39,717 bases of DNA. It comes from Chitinophagaceae bacterium. GTDB taxonomy: Bacteria > Bacteroidota > Bacteroidia > Chitinophagales > Chitinophagaceae. Under the pieces are notes generated by a model. The model searched no databases and was not told the origin of the DNA. It worked only from the letters and a program-made list of their open reading frames with translations. The position numbers and the translations under genes are program-made. Location: assembly GCA_947381435.1 (NCBI GenBank), contig CANCVE010000031.1, positions 1 to 39,717 of the forward strand, in the 5' to 3' direction. Below, piece after piece: positions 8,465-17,641 of this stretch. Positions within the stretch are counted from its first letter, which is position 1. Every line of letters begins with the position of its first letter.

Positions 8465-9478
8465 ATGAAAAATTTTTTCACGTTCGTTTTACTATCAGTT
8501 TTGTGTAGTAATCTATACGCTCAAGATCCGCATTTTTCACAGTTCTTTTCATCACCATTAACCTTAAATCCTGCGTTTACAGGTAAGTTTGATGGTAATG
8601 TGCGGTTTTCTGGAAACTATCGTAATCAATGGCCTTCTATTAATAATGCGTTTATTACTACAACAGGATCGGTGGACTTTCATGTTGGTAAGAAAATAAT
8701 ACCATCTAATGACAATTGGGGCGTTGGTTTTGCGGCATTAAATGATAATAGTGCCGCCGGTGCAGTTAACTTTAATTATTTCAGCTTATCAACAGCTTAC
8801 CACAAAGGTTTGGACGAAGATGGAAATACTCAACTAAGTGGTGGTGTTCAGGTTACTTATGCTAACATGTTTATTAATACAACTAGTTTACATTTTGCAA
8901 ATCAATTACAACCTGATGGATCTTGGACTGGAAGTTCTGGAGAGGACTTTTCTGGTTCTACACTTTCATCTAACTATCTAGACATGAATGCGGGTATACT
9001 ATATAGTGGAAGTACGAATGAAAGGAACAATTTTTATGGTGGGGTTAGCGTTTATCATATTAATAAGCCAACTCAAAAGTTTACTACTGCCGAGAAGTAT
9101 GTTTTAAACCCACGTGCTACCATACATGCAGGAACTTATTTTGGCATTGGGCCAGCAACTACATTACACTTTAGTGGTATTCAAACTTTTCAGGGTGGTG
9201 CTAGCGAAACTGTAATAGGTGGTGCTTTTCAATTTATCACTAATCCAGAAGAAGAATTAAAACAAACTAGTATTTACCTTGGTAGCTGGATTCGTTTTAA
9301 AGATGCAATTATTCCTTACTTAGGTTTAGAATATAATGATGTGCGTTTGGGCATTACTTATGATGTTAATACTTCTTCTTTAAAAACAGCAAGTAATGGC
9401 AACGGTGGTATTGAGATTTCTGCAATGTACATTTACAGACCAAGTACTGACAAGCCAATCAACTGTCCAAAATTCTAA
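8465..9478 (+). CDS. PorP/SprF-family type IX secretion outer membrane protein
   Basis: Predicted outer membrane beta-barrel of the PorP/SprF family. These proteins work with the type IX secretion system, often attaching secreted or gliding proteins to the surface. The signal peptide spans residues 1-19 (cleavage after LYA). It is followed by the family hallmark QDPHFSQFFSSPLTLNPAFTG (about 20-40) and NYRNQWP (about 50-56). The rest alternates aromatic and polar residues, as beta strands do. The length of 337 residues is typical. Family members often sit next to a large adhesin-like partner, but here the neighbours are upp and clpP, so this may be a general-purpose or orphan copy. It fits with the T9SS-sorted protein encoded at 13904-16204. 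Confidence 0.92.
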   Translation: MKNFFTFVLLSVLCSNLYAQDPHFSQFFSSPLTLNPAFTGKFDGNVRFSGNYRNQWPSINNAFITTTGSVDFHVGKKIIPSNDNWGVGFAALNDNSAAGAVNFNYFSLSTAYHKGLDEDGNTQLSGGVQVTYANMFINTTSLHFANQLQPDGSWTGSSGEDFSGSTLSSNYLDMNAGILYSGSTNERNNFYGGVSVYHINKPTQKFTTAEKYVLNPRATIHAGTYFGIGPATTLHFSGIQTFQGGASETVIGGAFQFITNPEEELKQTSIYLGSWIRFKDAIIPYLGLEYNDVRLGITYDVNTSSLKTASNGNGGIEISAMYIYRPSTDKPINCPKF

Positions 9479-9630
9479 TATACCAACTGTCAATAATACG
9501 GGTTATTGGTAGAAATTCTTTCAAAAGCGTACTTGATTACTCAGTTTAAACAGTCAACTTGTCGTATGTGTTTTTTTGCATACAATTTGAAAAGGACGCA
9601 CCTATAAATTAAATACTTAAAAAAGAATAA

Positions 9631-10329
9631 ATGAATATTGGAAAAGAATTTGAAAAATATGCTGTAAAGCATAAAGGCATAAGTAGCGGCACATTACATA
9701 ATTATCAATCACACTTCAATCCAACAAATCTTACTCCTTACATCATAGAAGAAAGACCAATGAATATAGCCCAAATGGACGTATTTAGTAGGTTGATGAT
9801 GGATAGAATTATATTTTTGGGAGAAGGTATAAATGATTACGTGGCTAATATTATTACAGCACAGTTGTTATTTATGGAAAGCGTAGACCGTACAAGAGAT
9901 ATTCAGATGTACATAAACAGTCCTGGTGGAAGTGTTTATGCTGGTCTTGGGGTTTATGATACCATGCAATTTATTAGTCCGGATGTGAGTACAATTTGTA
10001 CAGGAATTGCGGCAAGTATGGGTCAGGTATTGCTTTGTGCTGGTGTAAAAGGCAAACGTACTGCACTAAAACATAGCCGTATAATGATGCACCAACCAAG
10101 TGGAGGAATTGGTGGTCAAGCTACTGATATTGAAATTACTGCTAGGGAAATTAAAAAGCTTAGACTAGAGTTGTATGAGATTACTGCATCTCACACAGGT
10201 AAAACAGTGGAAGAAATTGCAAAAGATAGTGATCGCGATTATTGGTTAAAATCTACAGAAGCCAAAGAATATGGGTTGGTAGATGAAGTATTATTCGTGA
10301 ACCCAAGAAAGGCAGCGGCACTTAAATAA
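9631..10329 (+). CDS. clpP: ATP-dependent Clp protease proteolytic subunit, first copy
   Basis: Serine peptidase that forms the double-heptameric ClpP barrel and degrades proteins unfolded by ClpX. The catalytic triad is complete: Ser129 in GIAASMG, His154 in IMMHQPSGG and Asp203 in DRDYW. The spacings of 25 and 49 residues equal those of E. coli ClpP. An N-terminal extension of about 30 residues precedes the conserved core (YIIEERPMNIAQMDVFSRLM). It is followed after 41 bases by a second clpP and then clpX, all in the same direction, which suggests co-expression. Confidence 0.95.
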   Translation: MNIGKEFEKYAVKHKGISSGTLHNYQSHFNPTNLTPYIIEERPMNIAQMDVFSRLMMDRIIFLGEGINDYVANIITAQLLFMESVDRTRDIQMYINSPGGSVYAGLGVYDTMQFISPDVSTICTGIAASMGQVLLCAGVKGKRTALKHSRIMMHQPSGGIGGQATDIEITAREIKKLRLELYEITASHTGKTVEEIAKDSDRDYWLKSTEAKEYGLVDEVLFVNPRKAAALK

Positions 10330-10370
10330 ATCTCAGAAATTGGGAATTCAAACAGATAAATTTTAAAAGA

Positions 10371-11009
10371 ATGATTCAAGCAAAATATAATTCAAATCCC
10401 TTTTTAATGGAAGATGATGAAGATGAAAAGCCAAGGGATGAAAAGCAAGAGCAAATAGGTTCTGCTACCATGAAGAAAATGGAAAAACTTTTCTTCGAGA
10501 AGAGGGCTATTTACTTATGGGGTGTGGTTGATGATAAAAGTGCAAAAGATATTGTAACCAAATTGTTGCTTTTGGATGCTGACAAACCGGGTGAAGAAAT
10601 AAAAATGTATATTAATAGTCCTGGTGGAGTTGTTACTAGCGGAATGGTGATGTACGATACCATTAAACTAATTTCTAGCCCAGTAAGTACCATTTGCATG
10701 GGATTGGCAGCGAGTATGGGTTCTATTTTACTTAGCGTAGGTACAAAAGGAAAGAGATACATTTATCCGCATGGAGAAGTAATGATTCATCAACCTAGTC
10801 TTGGTGGTTACTTTCAAGCTACAAGTGCCGACATTGAAATTCAGGCAGAACAAATAAGAAAAACAAAGGAAATAGGCGCAAGAATATTGGCTGAAAACTG
10901 TGGCAAAACAGTGGAACAAATCATGAAAGATTTTGATAGAGACTACTGGATGGATGCTAAAGAAGCTGTAGAATACGGAATAGTTGATGCTGTTTTGGAT
11001 AAGTTATAA
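10371..11009 (+). CDS. clpP: ATP-dependent Clp protease proteolytic subunit, second copy
   Basis: A second ClpP paralogue directly downstream of the first. The triad is intact: Ser115 in GLAASMG, His140 in EVMIHQPSLGG and Asp191 in DRDYW. An acidic N-terminal segment (MEDDEDEKPRDEKQEQ, about residues 13-28) and a two-residue insertion after the His motif separate it from copy one. The order clpP-clpP-clpX suggests that the two subunits form mixed or separate barrels served by the same unfoldase. Which of the two is closer to the housekeeping form cannot be decided from one sequence. Confidence 0.93.
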   Translation: MIQAKYNSNPFLMEDDEDEKPRDEKQEQIGSATMKKMEKLFFEKRAIYLWGVVDDKSAKDIVTKLLLLDADKPGEEIKMYINSPGGVVTSGMVMYDTIKLISSPVSTICMGLAASMGSILLSVGTKGKRYIYPHGEVMIHQPSLGGYFQATSADIEIQAEQIRKTKEIGARILAENCGKTVEQIMKDFDRDYWMDAKEAVEYGIVDAVLDKL

Positions 11010-11034
11010 TAAACTTACAATTTACCAATATTTG

Positions 11035-11073
11035 AATACACGCTACATTTTTACTAATTAGCGTGTATTTTTG
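11035..11073 (+). terminator. Terminator or attenuator between clpP copy two and clpX
   Basis: Arms AATACACGCTA (11035-11045) and TAGCGTGTATT (11059-11069) are perfectly complementary over 11 bases with a 13-base loop, and a T-run follows. It suggests that clpX is at least partly transcribed separately or attenuated relative to the clpP pair. Confidence 0.6.
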
Positions 11074-11114
11074 TCTAATAACAGTTCATTTAAAGTATAA
11101 TTAAAATAATAACA

Positions 11115-12386
11115 ATGCCTAAACAAACAAATTTACACTGTTCATTTTGCGGTAGAGGCCGTGATGAGGTGAAAATATTAATTGCTGGTCAAGAAGGGCA
11201 TATTTGTGAAAACTGTGTAGAACACGCACAGGATATCATTACCCAAGAGCTTGGACTGAAACATGAAGCTAGTACAAGTAATGATAATTCACCACTTTCT
11301 TCATCTGGCACATCCAACTTTAAATTGAATATCAAGAAACCTTTTGAAATTAAAAAGTTTCTTGACGAGTATATAATTGGGCAAGATGATGCAAAAAGGG
11401 TAATTACCGTTGCTGTTTATAATCACTTTAAACGTATCAATCAAAAACAATTGCAAGATGATATAGAGATTGAGAAGAGTAACGTAATCATGGTGGGAGA
11501 AACTGGCACTGGTAAAACCTTGATAGCCAAAACAATTGCTAGATTATTGAATGTTCCTTTTGCCATTGTAGATGCAACCGTATTTACAGAAGCTGGTTAT
11601 GTGGGCGAAGATGTGGAAAGCATGCTTACAAGATTGCTTCAAAACTGCAATTATGATGTTGCTGCGGCAGAAAGAGGCATTGTGTACGTTGATGAAATAG
11701 ATAAAATTGCCCGTAAAGGCGATAATCCGTCCATAACTAGAGATGTAAGTGGAGAAGGTGTTCAACAAGGACTTTTAAAAATGCTTGAAGGAACCGAAGT
11801 TTTGGTGCCTCCACAGGGGGGGCGCAAACATCCTGATCAGAAAATGGTAAAAGTAGATACAAAAAATATACTTTTCATTTGTGGGGGAGCTTTCGATGGC
11901 ATTGATAAAGTAATTGCAAGAAGGGTAAATACAAACGCGATTGGCTTTAATGTAAATAAAGAAAGCCAAGATTATCAACGTAAAAACATTTTACAATTTA
12001 TAACTGCACAAGATTTAAAAAGCTTTGGTTTAATACCTGAATTATTGGGTAGATTGCCAATTGTTACCTATCTGAATCCATTGGATGCAGAAACTTTGCG
12101 CAGTATATTGACAGTGCCTAAAAACTCCTTGATAAAACAATATTGCCGACTGTTTGAATTTGAAGGAATTGAACTTTCATTTGATGAGTCTGTTTTTAAT
12201 TTTATGGTAGAAAAAGCAATGGAATATAAACTTGGCGCAAGAGGATTGCGTAGTATTTGCGAAAGCATACTCACTGATGCCATGTTCGAATTGCCAGGAT
12301 CCGGCGAAACAAAGCTGAATATTACTTTAGAATATGCTGAAGGTAAATTTGGTAAGAGCAAAATGAGTTTATTAAAAGTAGCGTAA
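11115..12386 (+). CDS. clpX: ATP-dependent Clp protease ATP-binding subunit ClpX
   Basis: Hexameric AAA+ unfoldase that selects substrates and feeds them to ClpP. The N-terminal zinc-binding domain has four cysteines (Cys9, Cys12, Cys31, Cys34). The AAA+ module shows Walker A GETGTGKT (about residues 127-134, Glu where many homologues have Pro), the pore-loop region GYVGEDVE, Walker [12 protein letters not shown] and the sensor-2 motif GARGLRS. The [10 protein letters not shown] motif precedes Walker A as expected. The length of 423 residues is normal. It stands directly after two clpP genes, which supports a ClpXP unit. Confidence 0.97.
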   Translation: MPKQTNLHCSFCGRGRDEVKILIAGQEGHICENCVEHAQDIITQELGLKHEASTSNDNSPLSSSGTSNFKLNIKKPFEIKKFLDEYIIGQDDAKRVITVAVYNHFKRINQKQLQDDIEIEKSNVIMVGETGTGKTLIAKTIARLLNVPFAIVDATVFTEAGYVGEDVESMLTRLLQNCNYDVAAAERGIVYVDEIDKIARKGDNPSITRDVSGEGVQQGLLKMLEGTEVLVPPQGGRKHPDQKMVKVDTKNILFICGGAFDGIDKVIARRVNTNAIGFNVNKESQDYQRKNILQFITAQDLKSFGLIPELLGRLPIVTYLNPLDAETLRSILTVPKNSLIKQYCRLFEFEGIELSFDESVFNFMVEKAMEYKLGARGLRSICESILTDAMFELPGSGETKLNITLEYAEGKFGKSKMSLLKVA

Positions 12387-12403
12387 CATTTAAAAATAAT
12401 TAT

Positions 12404-12547
12404 ATGAACGAGTTAATTGATAGAATTAAAAATGAAGTTGGTTTATCAACAGAACAAACTACAAAAGTGATTGAAATAATTGCAGCTTTTGTAAAAGAAA
12501 AGTACCCAATGCTTTCTGGAGCCGTTAATAATATTTTTAAGAAATAA
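12404..12547 (+). CDS. Small helical protein of 47 residues, unknown function
   Basis: An ATG 17 bases after the clpX stop opens a frame of 47 codons. The product starts MNELIDRIKNEVGLSTEQ and ends in a short basic tail. It looks like a compact helical bundle: an amphipathic helix (1-12), a turn at GLS, a helix over TEQTTKVIEIIAAFVKEK and a short C-terminal helix. Small proteins of this general form are common in Bacteroidota, but I do not recognise a named family. The tight spacing after clpX and the strong terminator 28 bases after its stop argue that it is a real, co-transcribed gene. Confidence 0.7.
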   Translation: MNELIDRIKNEVGLSTEQTTKVIEIIAAFVKEKYPMLSGAVNNIFKK

Positions 12548-12575
12548 TAGCTGCACATTTAAAGTACTTTTAGAT

Positions 12576-12620
12576 ACTAAAAAGGGCTGGTACAGATTAT
12601 TGTACCAGCCCTTTTTTAGT
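12576..12620. terminator. Strong bidirectional terminator after clpX and the small gene
   Basis: Arms ACTAAAAAGGGCTGGTACA (12576-12594) and TGTACCAGCCCTTTTTTAGT (12601-12620) pair almost perfectly around a 6-base loop. It has A- and T-runs on both sides, so it also serves the converging rpiB gene, whose stop is 15 bases away. Confidence 0.9.
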
Positions 12621-12634
12621 ATAGATTAATTTCC

Positions 12635-13093
12635 TTAACAGCCTATTTTATTAACCCTAAGTCCGTGACGGCCTCCTTCAAATACGGTTTGCATAAAGGT
12701 TTCTATCATTTCCTTTGCTAATTCTAAAGAAACAAACCTTGCAGGAATACAAAGTACATTACTATCATTATGAAGCCTTACTAATTTAGCCACTTCATTT
12801 TCCCAACACAATCCCGCTCTAATTCCTAGGTGTTTATTTGCAGTAATGGCAACACCATTGGCACTGCCACAAAGCAAAATTCCAAAAGCAGTTTCACCAC
12901 TTTCTACACTCAATGCTGTCGGATGTGCAAAATCTGGATAATCTACACTAGCAAGAGAATCTGTACCAAAGTCTTTAGTAGCAAATCCTTTTTCAGTAAG
13001 CCATTCTTTTATTGCTTCTTTATACTCAAAACCTGCATGGTCGCTGCCTATTGCTATAGGCTTTGTGGCTGTATCAAACACTGTAGAAATCAT
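12635..13093 (-). CDS. rpiB: Ribose 5-phosphate isomerase B
   Basis: Pentose phosphate enzyme of the RpiB/LacAB family that interconverts ribose 5-phosphate and ribulose 5-phosphate in the cytosol. The N-terminus carries IAIGSDHAGFEYK, followed by GILLCGSANGVAITANKHLGIRAGLCW with the expected catalytic region. One residue differs from the common form: GSANG replaces GTGNG or GSGxG. The frame stays open to 13150, but the ATG at 13093 gives 152 residues, the usual length. The upstream part would add 19 residues with no family match and would cover a likely promoter, so I chose 13093. Confidence 0.9.
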   Translation of the reverse strand: MISTVFDTATKPIAIGSDHAGFEYKEAIKEWLTEKGFATKDFGTDSLASVDYPDFAHPTALSVESGETAFGILLCGSANGVAITANKHLGIRAGLCWENEVAKLVRLHNDSNVLCIPARFVSLELAKEMIETFMQTVFEGGRHGLRVNKIGC

Positions 13094-13107
13094 AATTAGT
13101 ATTATTT

Positions 13108-13121
13108 GGCGGCGAAAGTAA
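13108..13121 (-). promoter_or_regulatory. Possible promoter -7 region of rpiB
   Basis: The minus strand reads ttactttcgccgcc just upstream of the chosen rpiB start. It is nearly the same string as before bcp and rpsP. A TTG lies about 22 bases upstream of it. Called only by resemblance. Confidence 0.35.
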
Positions 13122-13227
13122 TAGATAGAAAGCACTTTTATCCAAGACAAACAAAGCTTTTCATAATGTATAGAATTAAGGAATTCTTATTTCTGTTATA
13201 TAATTTATGGAGAAGTAAAAACTTAAA

Positions 13228-13352
13228 CACATAGATTTCATAGGCACATAAATCATGTTGGTTTTACAAGTAAATAGTTTAATTACAAAGGCCACATAGA
13301 GAAAGCTACTTAGCACCATTGACCAACACCTTATGAAAAGAAGTTACATAGC
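13228..13352. repeat. Cacatag-type intergenic repeat
   Basis: Several copies of cacatag or close variants (13228, 13245, 13293, 13346) lie in the gap between rpiB and the small membrane protein. The phrase aggccacataga also occurs near the right end of the window (39591-39600), so this is a dispersed repeat family. No coding frame is seen in the gap. Confidence 0.5.
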
Positions 13353-13372
13353 ATGAAGAATAGTAAATCGTT

Positions 13373-13723
13373 TTAGTCTTTCCCTCCTACTAACTTTTCT
13401 ATTACAGAAGTAATAAATGAAACGATGAAGCTAAATAACAACGCATACAGCCAACCACTCACCCTAAATCCGGGTACAATGTCGGAAGTCCATTTTACTA
13501 TTAAAACATTGATAAAAAGAAGAAATAACCCGAATGTAAATAGGGTAATTGGGATGGTAAGTATGATGAGTATTGGCTTTACAAAATTGTTCAATAGCCC
13601 CATTACCAATGCTACCAAAATGGCGGTAAGTGTACCATTTACCCGTACGCCGCTATGCAAAAGGAAGGCTGCCAATAGTACCGCCACCGATGTAACGAGT
13701 GTTTTTAAAATAAATTTATTCAT
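13373..13723 (-). CDS. YvlD/phage holin family 4-like membrane protein
   Basis: Small inner membrane protein of 116 residues with about four hydrophobic segments (about 5-25, 30-50, 55-78, 88-110). The sequence NFVKPILIILTIPITLFTFGLFLLFINVLIVKW is characteristic of the YvlD family, which databases list as 'phage holin family 4'. Despite that name, members are chromosomal membrane proteins with no shown lytic role, and there is no phage context here. It is a single gene. Confidence 0.8.
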   Translation of the reverse strand: MNKFILKTLVTSVAVLLAAFLLHSGVRVNGTLTAILVALVMGLLNNFVKPILIILTIPITLFTFGLFLLFINVLIVKWTSDIVPGFRVSGWLYALLFSFIVSFITSVIEKLVGGKD

Positions 13724-13903
13724 TAATGTTGTATTTATGTATGCTTGTAAAGTTAATAGGATTCATTAGCTACAAACTATTTGAATAATAATTGGACGGC
13801 AGTAAATTTACTTGAGTGGTTTAAAAAGTTTAAAGAACTAGCTATAGCATACACAATTCAAGTCAAAACCTATACAACATAAAGACATTTTATTACTCGG
13901 ATT

Positions 13904-16204
13904 CTAGCGAATTATTAGTTTATTACTAGCCTCCGTAATTCTATTGCTAACCTTTACTAGATAAGTACCCGCTGCCAAAGAGGTTTTAACATTAATAGGA
14001 TGGGTACTTGTATTGCCATCATATTTTAGGGATTGAGCAAAAATCTCTTTTCCATTTAATGAAATTATTTTAACCAAATAAACACCCACAGGCATTCCTT
14101 TCAGCGATAAATAAATTAGCTTACTACCTACCAAAGGATTGGGATATACCATAACAGAAGCAGAAATAGCAGGATTATTATCTAATTTAATTACGGAAGA
14201 ATAGGTTTGCCCCCCCGTTTTATCAATCTGTTTTAAACGATAATAATTAATCCCTGTATTTAAAACTGCATCCGTGTAGGTATAATTCAGTCTCCCTACA
14301 TAGTTGCCTGTGGCAGTTTGCGCAGGAATAAATTGTATATCCGTAAAGTTTGTTCCGTCTGCACTATGCTGAATAGAGAAGCCTTTGTTGTTTATTTCGT
14401 TGGTGGTTGTCCAATAAAGTTGATTGCCTGTATTTGAGGCATTACCAGTAAAAGAACTCAAAGTAATGGGTACTGGCCATGGGGTATTGTACTCAAATGC
14501 TCCCCTACAAGTAGGTAAACCTCTTTCGCCCGGAATAGGATTACCCCAAAAATCTTTGGAAGGAGCACCAGCAATTACCATCCCCGAATTGATGCACGGC
14601 GAGGTTGGTTTTAATTTATATCCATCAACCGTATAGATACCAATTGTGGCAGAACCCGGACTAACAAACAATGGATTACTTATAAGTTTATAAGCATCTG
14701 CGGGCTCGGTTGTAGGATGACTGCCATAAAACGTATTGTATTCTATGGTTCTATTTTGGGTAGTAACGCCTGTATCTACTAATGAATATCTAGCTCCACT
14801 AGAATTGGCTTTTGTTAAATTGAAAATGATATTGTTTCTAAAATTGTACGTATGGTTACTACTCCCATTTTCTTGAATTATTTTAGGACTCAAGCTTGAT
14901 TTGGAGTAGAATATGTTGTTGTAAATTTCATTGCCCGCAGATGGATAGTTTAAAAATACCAAAGAGCCATAATCGTTTTGGCTAATATTATAACGAGCTG
15001 TACACCCCGTATCTGCCGGATCTGGGATTCTTGGAACAGTATTGCCCGGTTGGTTTCTAGAGTTGCATCCCCAATACAATCCTTGGCTATTATCGTGGCT
15101 GTAACTATATTGAAAAATTACGTTTACACTGCCTAAATCAGGGTCGTACATGCTTCCATCTATCGAACCAGGATCTACCGATTGTGTGGTGGCTCTATTA
15201 AAATATCCCTCATTATATTGAAAAACAGTGCCTCTTGCCCTCGCTGTAAACATGGTATTGCCTGTAGTGCCAACGGCTGTTTCGTAACAAACATTGCGTT
15301 CTATCAATCCGGTAGAATCTGTGCAACGTATTATCATTGCATTCTTGCCAATATGGTGCAGTATATTGTTGCTAATTTTTACATTAGTAAAACGCCTAGT
15401 AAACCAGTTATTATACTCATTGCTAGCTGGGTAATAAATATTCCATTCATTATCAAAAGCCAATCCTATGTTTTCGCAGTAACTAATGGTACAACTATCT
15501 ATCAAAATATCATTGAACCTAGATCTAGATGATGTCTTTTCTGTTTTTCCTAATACATCAAAATAAATACCGCCTGTGCGCTTAGGTATTGCCCCATTTA
15601 AAGTAGTACCTCCATTGCCTAGTTGACCTTTTATATGGTGAATATTTAAGTTCTTTAAATAAATATGGTTGGCAGTACCAAAATTATCAATGGCAACCAT
15701 CACTCCACGCCTATCTGCACCCATTGGATTGGTTCCCTTTTCAAACACGCCCACAAAGAAGTCGCTATCTATTGGACCTCTGGGAGAATTGGTTATTTCT
15801 AGGTTTCTAATTTCTATGTATTGCTGATTGTAGAGGTACACAACCGCTTGACCCACCAAGCCATTACCAGCCAAAAGTGGTGCTGCGCCAGTATCGTATT
15901 TATCAATTAATATAGGATTACCATCTACACCAGAACCCTTAAAAGAAAGTCGTTGCCCTGTCCAACTGCAACCACTTCTCAAATAAACTTTAGTTCCTGC
16001 GGTTAATGTCATCGAGTTTAACTTGGTCACTGACTTAAAGGGTGTGTTAAATGAACCATTATTAACGTCATTTCCATTAATAGAATCTATGTAGTAGGCG
16101 GATTGAGCTTGGAGACTATTCGCCATGAAAAGTGTTGCAACAAAAATGACTTGCATAGAAACAAACTGTGTTTGTTGAAAAAATCTAACTATTCTGTTTG
16201 TCAC
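13904..16204 (-). CDS. Secreted parallel beta-helix protein with T9SS sorting tail
   Basis: Signal peptide (residues 1-34, cleavage after LQA), then YYIDSINGNDVNNGSFNTPFKSV (about 37-59), the usual opening of bacterial right-handed parallel beta-helix proteins. Repeated Asn-rich coils run to about 560 (for example FRNNIIFN, NISQNDYGSLVFLN). Residues 575-675 form a fibronectin-like domain (LSSFTGNAS...YYRLKQIDKTGG). The C-terminal 80 residues form a type A sorting domain (VMVYPNPLVG...GTYLVKVSN). Proteins of this build are exported by the type IX secretion system. The beta-helix suggests binding or cleavage of an acidic polysaccharide, but no lyase or GH28 catalytic signature is evident, so activity is not assigned. 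It is the last gene on the minus strand after the Sus genes, separated from DUF5017 by a 21-bp array. Confidence 0.85.
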   Translation of the reverse strand: MTNRIVRFFQQTQFVSMQVIFVATLFMANSLQAQSAYYIDSINGNDVNNGSFNTPFKSVTKLNSMTLTAGTKVYLRSGCSWTGQRLSFKGSGVDGNPILIDKYDTGAAPLLAGNGLVGQAVVYLYNQQYIEIRNLEITNSPRGPIDSDFFVGVFEKGTNPMGADRRGVMVAIDNFGTANHIYLKNLNIHHIKGQLGNGGTTLNGAIPKRTGGIYFDVLGKTEKTSSRSRFNDILIDSCTISYCENIGLAFDNEWNIYYPASNEYNNWFTRRFTNVKISNNILHHIGKNAMIIRCTDSTGLIERNVCYETAVGTTGNTMFTARARGTVFQYNEGYFNRATTQSVDPGSIDGSMYDPDLGSVNVIFQYSYSHDNSQGLYWGCNSRNQPGNTVPRIPDPADTGCTARYNISQNDYGSLVFLNYPSAGNEIYNNIFYSKSSLSPKIIQENGSSNHTYNFRNNIIFNLTKANSSGARYSLVDTGVTTQNRTIEYNTFYGSHPTTEPADAYKLISNPLFVSPGSATIGIYTVDGYKLKPTSPCINSGMVIAGAPSKDFWGNPIPGERGLPTCRGAFEYNTPWPVPITLSSFTGNASNTGNQLYWTTTNEINNKGFSIQHSADGTNFTDIQFIPAQTATGNYVGRLNYTYTDAVLNTGINYYRLKQIDKTGGQTYSSVIKLDNNPAISASVMVYPNPLVGSKLIYLSLKGMPVGVYLVKIISLNGKEIFAQSLKYDGNTSTHPINVKTSLAAGTYLVKVSNRITEASNKLIIR

Positions 16205-16290
16205 GTTATGTATTTTATTTTATTATCGATTGAATGAAACTAAAGATTGAACGATTTGGAAAAGTGTTGCCTAATTGCGAATAATCATTG

Positions 16291-16593
16291 CATAATCTTA
16301 ACCTTTCGTTGTATAAGCTTGAACTTTCGTTGCATAAGCTTGAACTTTCGTCACATAAGCTTGAACTTTCGTCGAATAAGGTTAACCTTTTGTCGCATAA
16401 GCTTGAACTTTCGTCGCATAAGTTTGAACTTTCGTCGCATAAGGTTAACCTTTTGTCGCATAAGTTTGAACTTTCATCGCATAAGTTTGAACTTTCGTCG
16501 CATAAGCTTGAACTTTCATCGCATAAGTTTGAACTTTCGTCTCGTAAGTTTGAACTTTTGTCTCGTAAGTTTGAACTTTTGTCACTGAAGTTT
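16291..16593. repeat. 21-bp-period array B, fourteen units and a partial one
   Basis: Fourteen consecutive 21-base units plus a 9-base partial. The typical unit contains cataagcttgaactttcgtc. The 12-base core occurs as aagcttgaactt, aagtttgaactt and, twice, the perfect palindrome aaggttaacctt. The pair at core positions 4 and 9 is T-A in one form and G-C in another, so symmetry is kept. Two frames stay open through the array, only because 21 is a multiple of 3. It fills the 427-base gap between the DUF5017 gene and the beta-helix gene. Confidence 0.95.
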
Positions 16594-16630
16594 ATTCACT
16601 CAAACGGGTTTAATGAAAATCATTCGCTCC

Positions 16631-17623
16631 TTACTTTGTAATATTCAAATTTATCACTTTTACCACCTGCTGCTGCCCACTAACCCTGTTATTACTCGCA
16701 ACAAAAACAACCTTATGCTGCCCTGCATTTGTAAACTTATAGGCAAATCTCTTTAAAGGAGACTGCGAAATATTCTTTATTGGAATAGCAAGATCAGGAG
16801 TTGCTGCATTAGGATAAAGTGCATTCGAAATAATCCAACTCTCTGTATAAGAAGTTCCATACTTAGGAATAAATCTTAGAAAGGAAGTTGTGGTAATCCA
16901 ACCATAAAGCTGGTTGGCAGCTTTAGTAGTTTTCCAAGTAGCACTTTTAGAGCCTCCGGCTATTATTTTGGGGCTAAAATCTGTGGCCGTTCCATCAGGA
17001 AAACTATTTATCAATGAAAATGAACCTAGCTGAATTCCATTTGAACCCATGAAATTAGTAGAATCTGCTTTATACAAAAAGGCAATATTGAAAGGAGCGG
17101 CAGCATTGGTAATTAAGTCGCTGATAGGTGCAACTGCCGTTGGGTATGGAGTTGTGAAATTACCTGTTACAGGTAAAGAAAGTCGGCTTGTGATGTCCGT
17201 CCATTTAGCCGAATTAATCATAGATGAATCTGCTGCGGCAACGCGTAATGTATCCTTTAAGGTACTATCCTTGTAAGATGTATAAGTTGCCTTGAAATTA
17301 GTAGAAACAAGTACCTTGAAAGCTCCATTTGCAATTGCTTTAAAAGCAGAATCGTTAGAACCACGAACCTGAAAACTAAAGTTTAGCGTACCTCCAACCT
17401 TAGAAGTTCTGTTTCTATTGTCGTAGTTGTTCAAAGAATCACCCGAATAAAAAGAGATAACATCGGGATTGCCAGACATATCAAAATAAACAGTGTCAGA
17501 AATTTTGTACGTACTTGCAGTAGTAGTAACGTTAAAATCTACATTATCTACCTTGTCTTTTCTACAGGAAAAGAAGGTCAGCGTAACAAGTGTGAAGAAC
17601 AATATTCTATTTATGTTTTCCAT
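16631..17623 (-). CDS. DUF5017 surface lipoprotein of the Sus locus
   Basis: Lipoprotein of 330 residues. The signal peptide ends in the lipobox LTFFSC, with Cys20 as lipidation site. The region NVTTTASTYKISDTVYFDMSGNPDVISFYSGDS (about 33-65) is the opening beta-sandwich that defines DUF5017, a family found in Bacteroidota Sus-type loci. The gene begins 18 bases after the SusD stop and so belongs to the same transcript. It probably is a surface glycan-binding accessory protein in the position of SusE/SusF. The ligand is unknown. Confidence 0.82.
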   Translation of the reverse strand: MENINRILFFTLVTLTFFSCRKDKVDNVDFNVTTTASTYKISDTVYFDMSGNPDVISFYSGDSLNNYDNRNRTSKVGGTLNFSFQVRGSNDSAFKAIANGAFKVLVSTNFKATYTSYKDSTLKDTLRVAAADSSMINSAKWTDITSRLSLPVTGNFTTPYPTAVAPISDLITNAAAPFNIAFLYKADSTNFMGSNGIQLGSFSLINSFPDGTATDFSPKIIAGGSKSATWKTTKAANQLYGWITTTSFLRFIPKYGTSYTESWIISNALYPNAATPDLAIPIKNISQSPLKRFAYKFTNAGQHKVVFVASNNRVSGQQQVVKVINLNITK

Positions 17624-17641
17624 GTTGAATAAAATTAAATT

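Noticed and set aside
12635-13150. Longer 171-residue start for rpiB
   Set aside because: The extra 19 residues have no family match and would overlap the likely promoter; the internal ATG gives the standard length.
13373-13723. Prophage remnant, because of the 'phage holin' family name
   Set aside because: The family is chromosomal in most bacteria and no phage genes are nearby.
16288-16641. Open frames of 113 and 117 codons with heptapeptide repeats (HKLELSS type) across array B
   Set aside because: Any 21-base unit without a stop stays open throughout. Both frames use a TTG start, codon changes are not biased to synonymous sites, and the symmetry acts on DNA rather than on a peptide.
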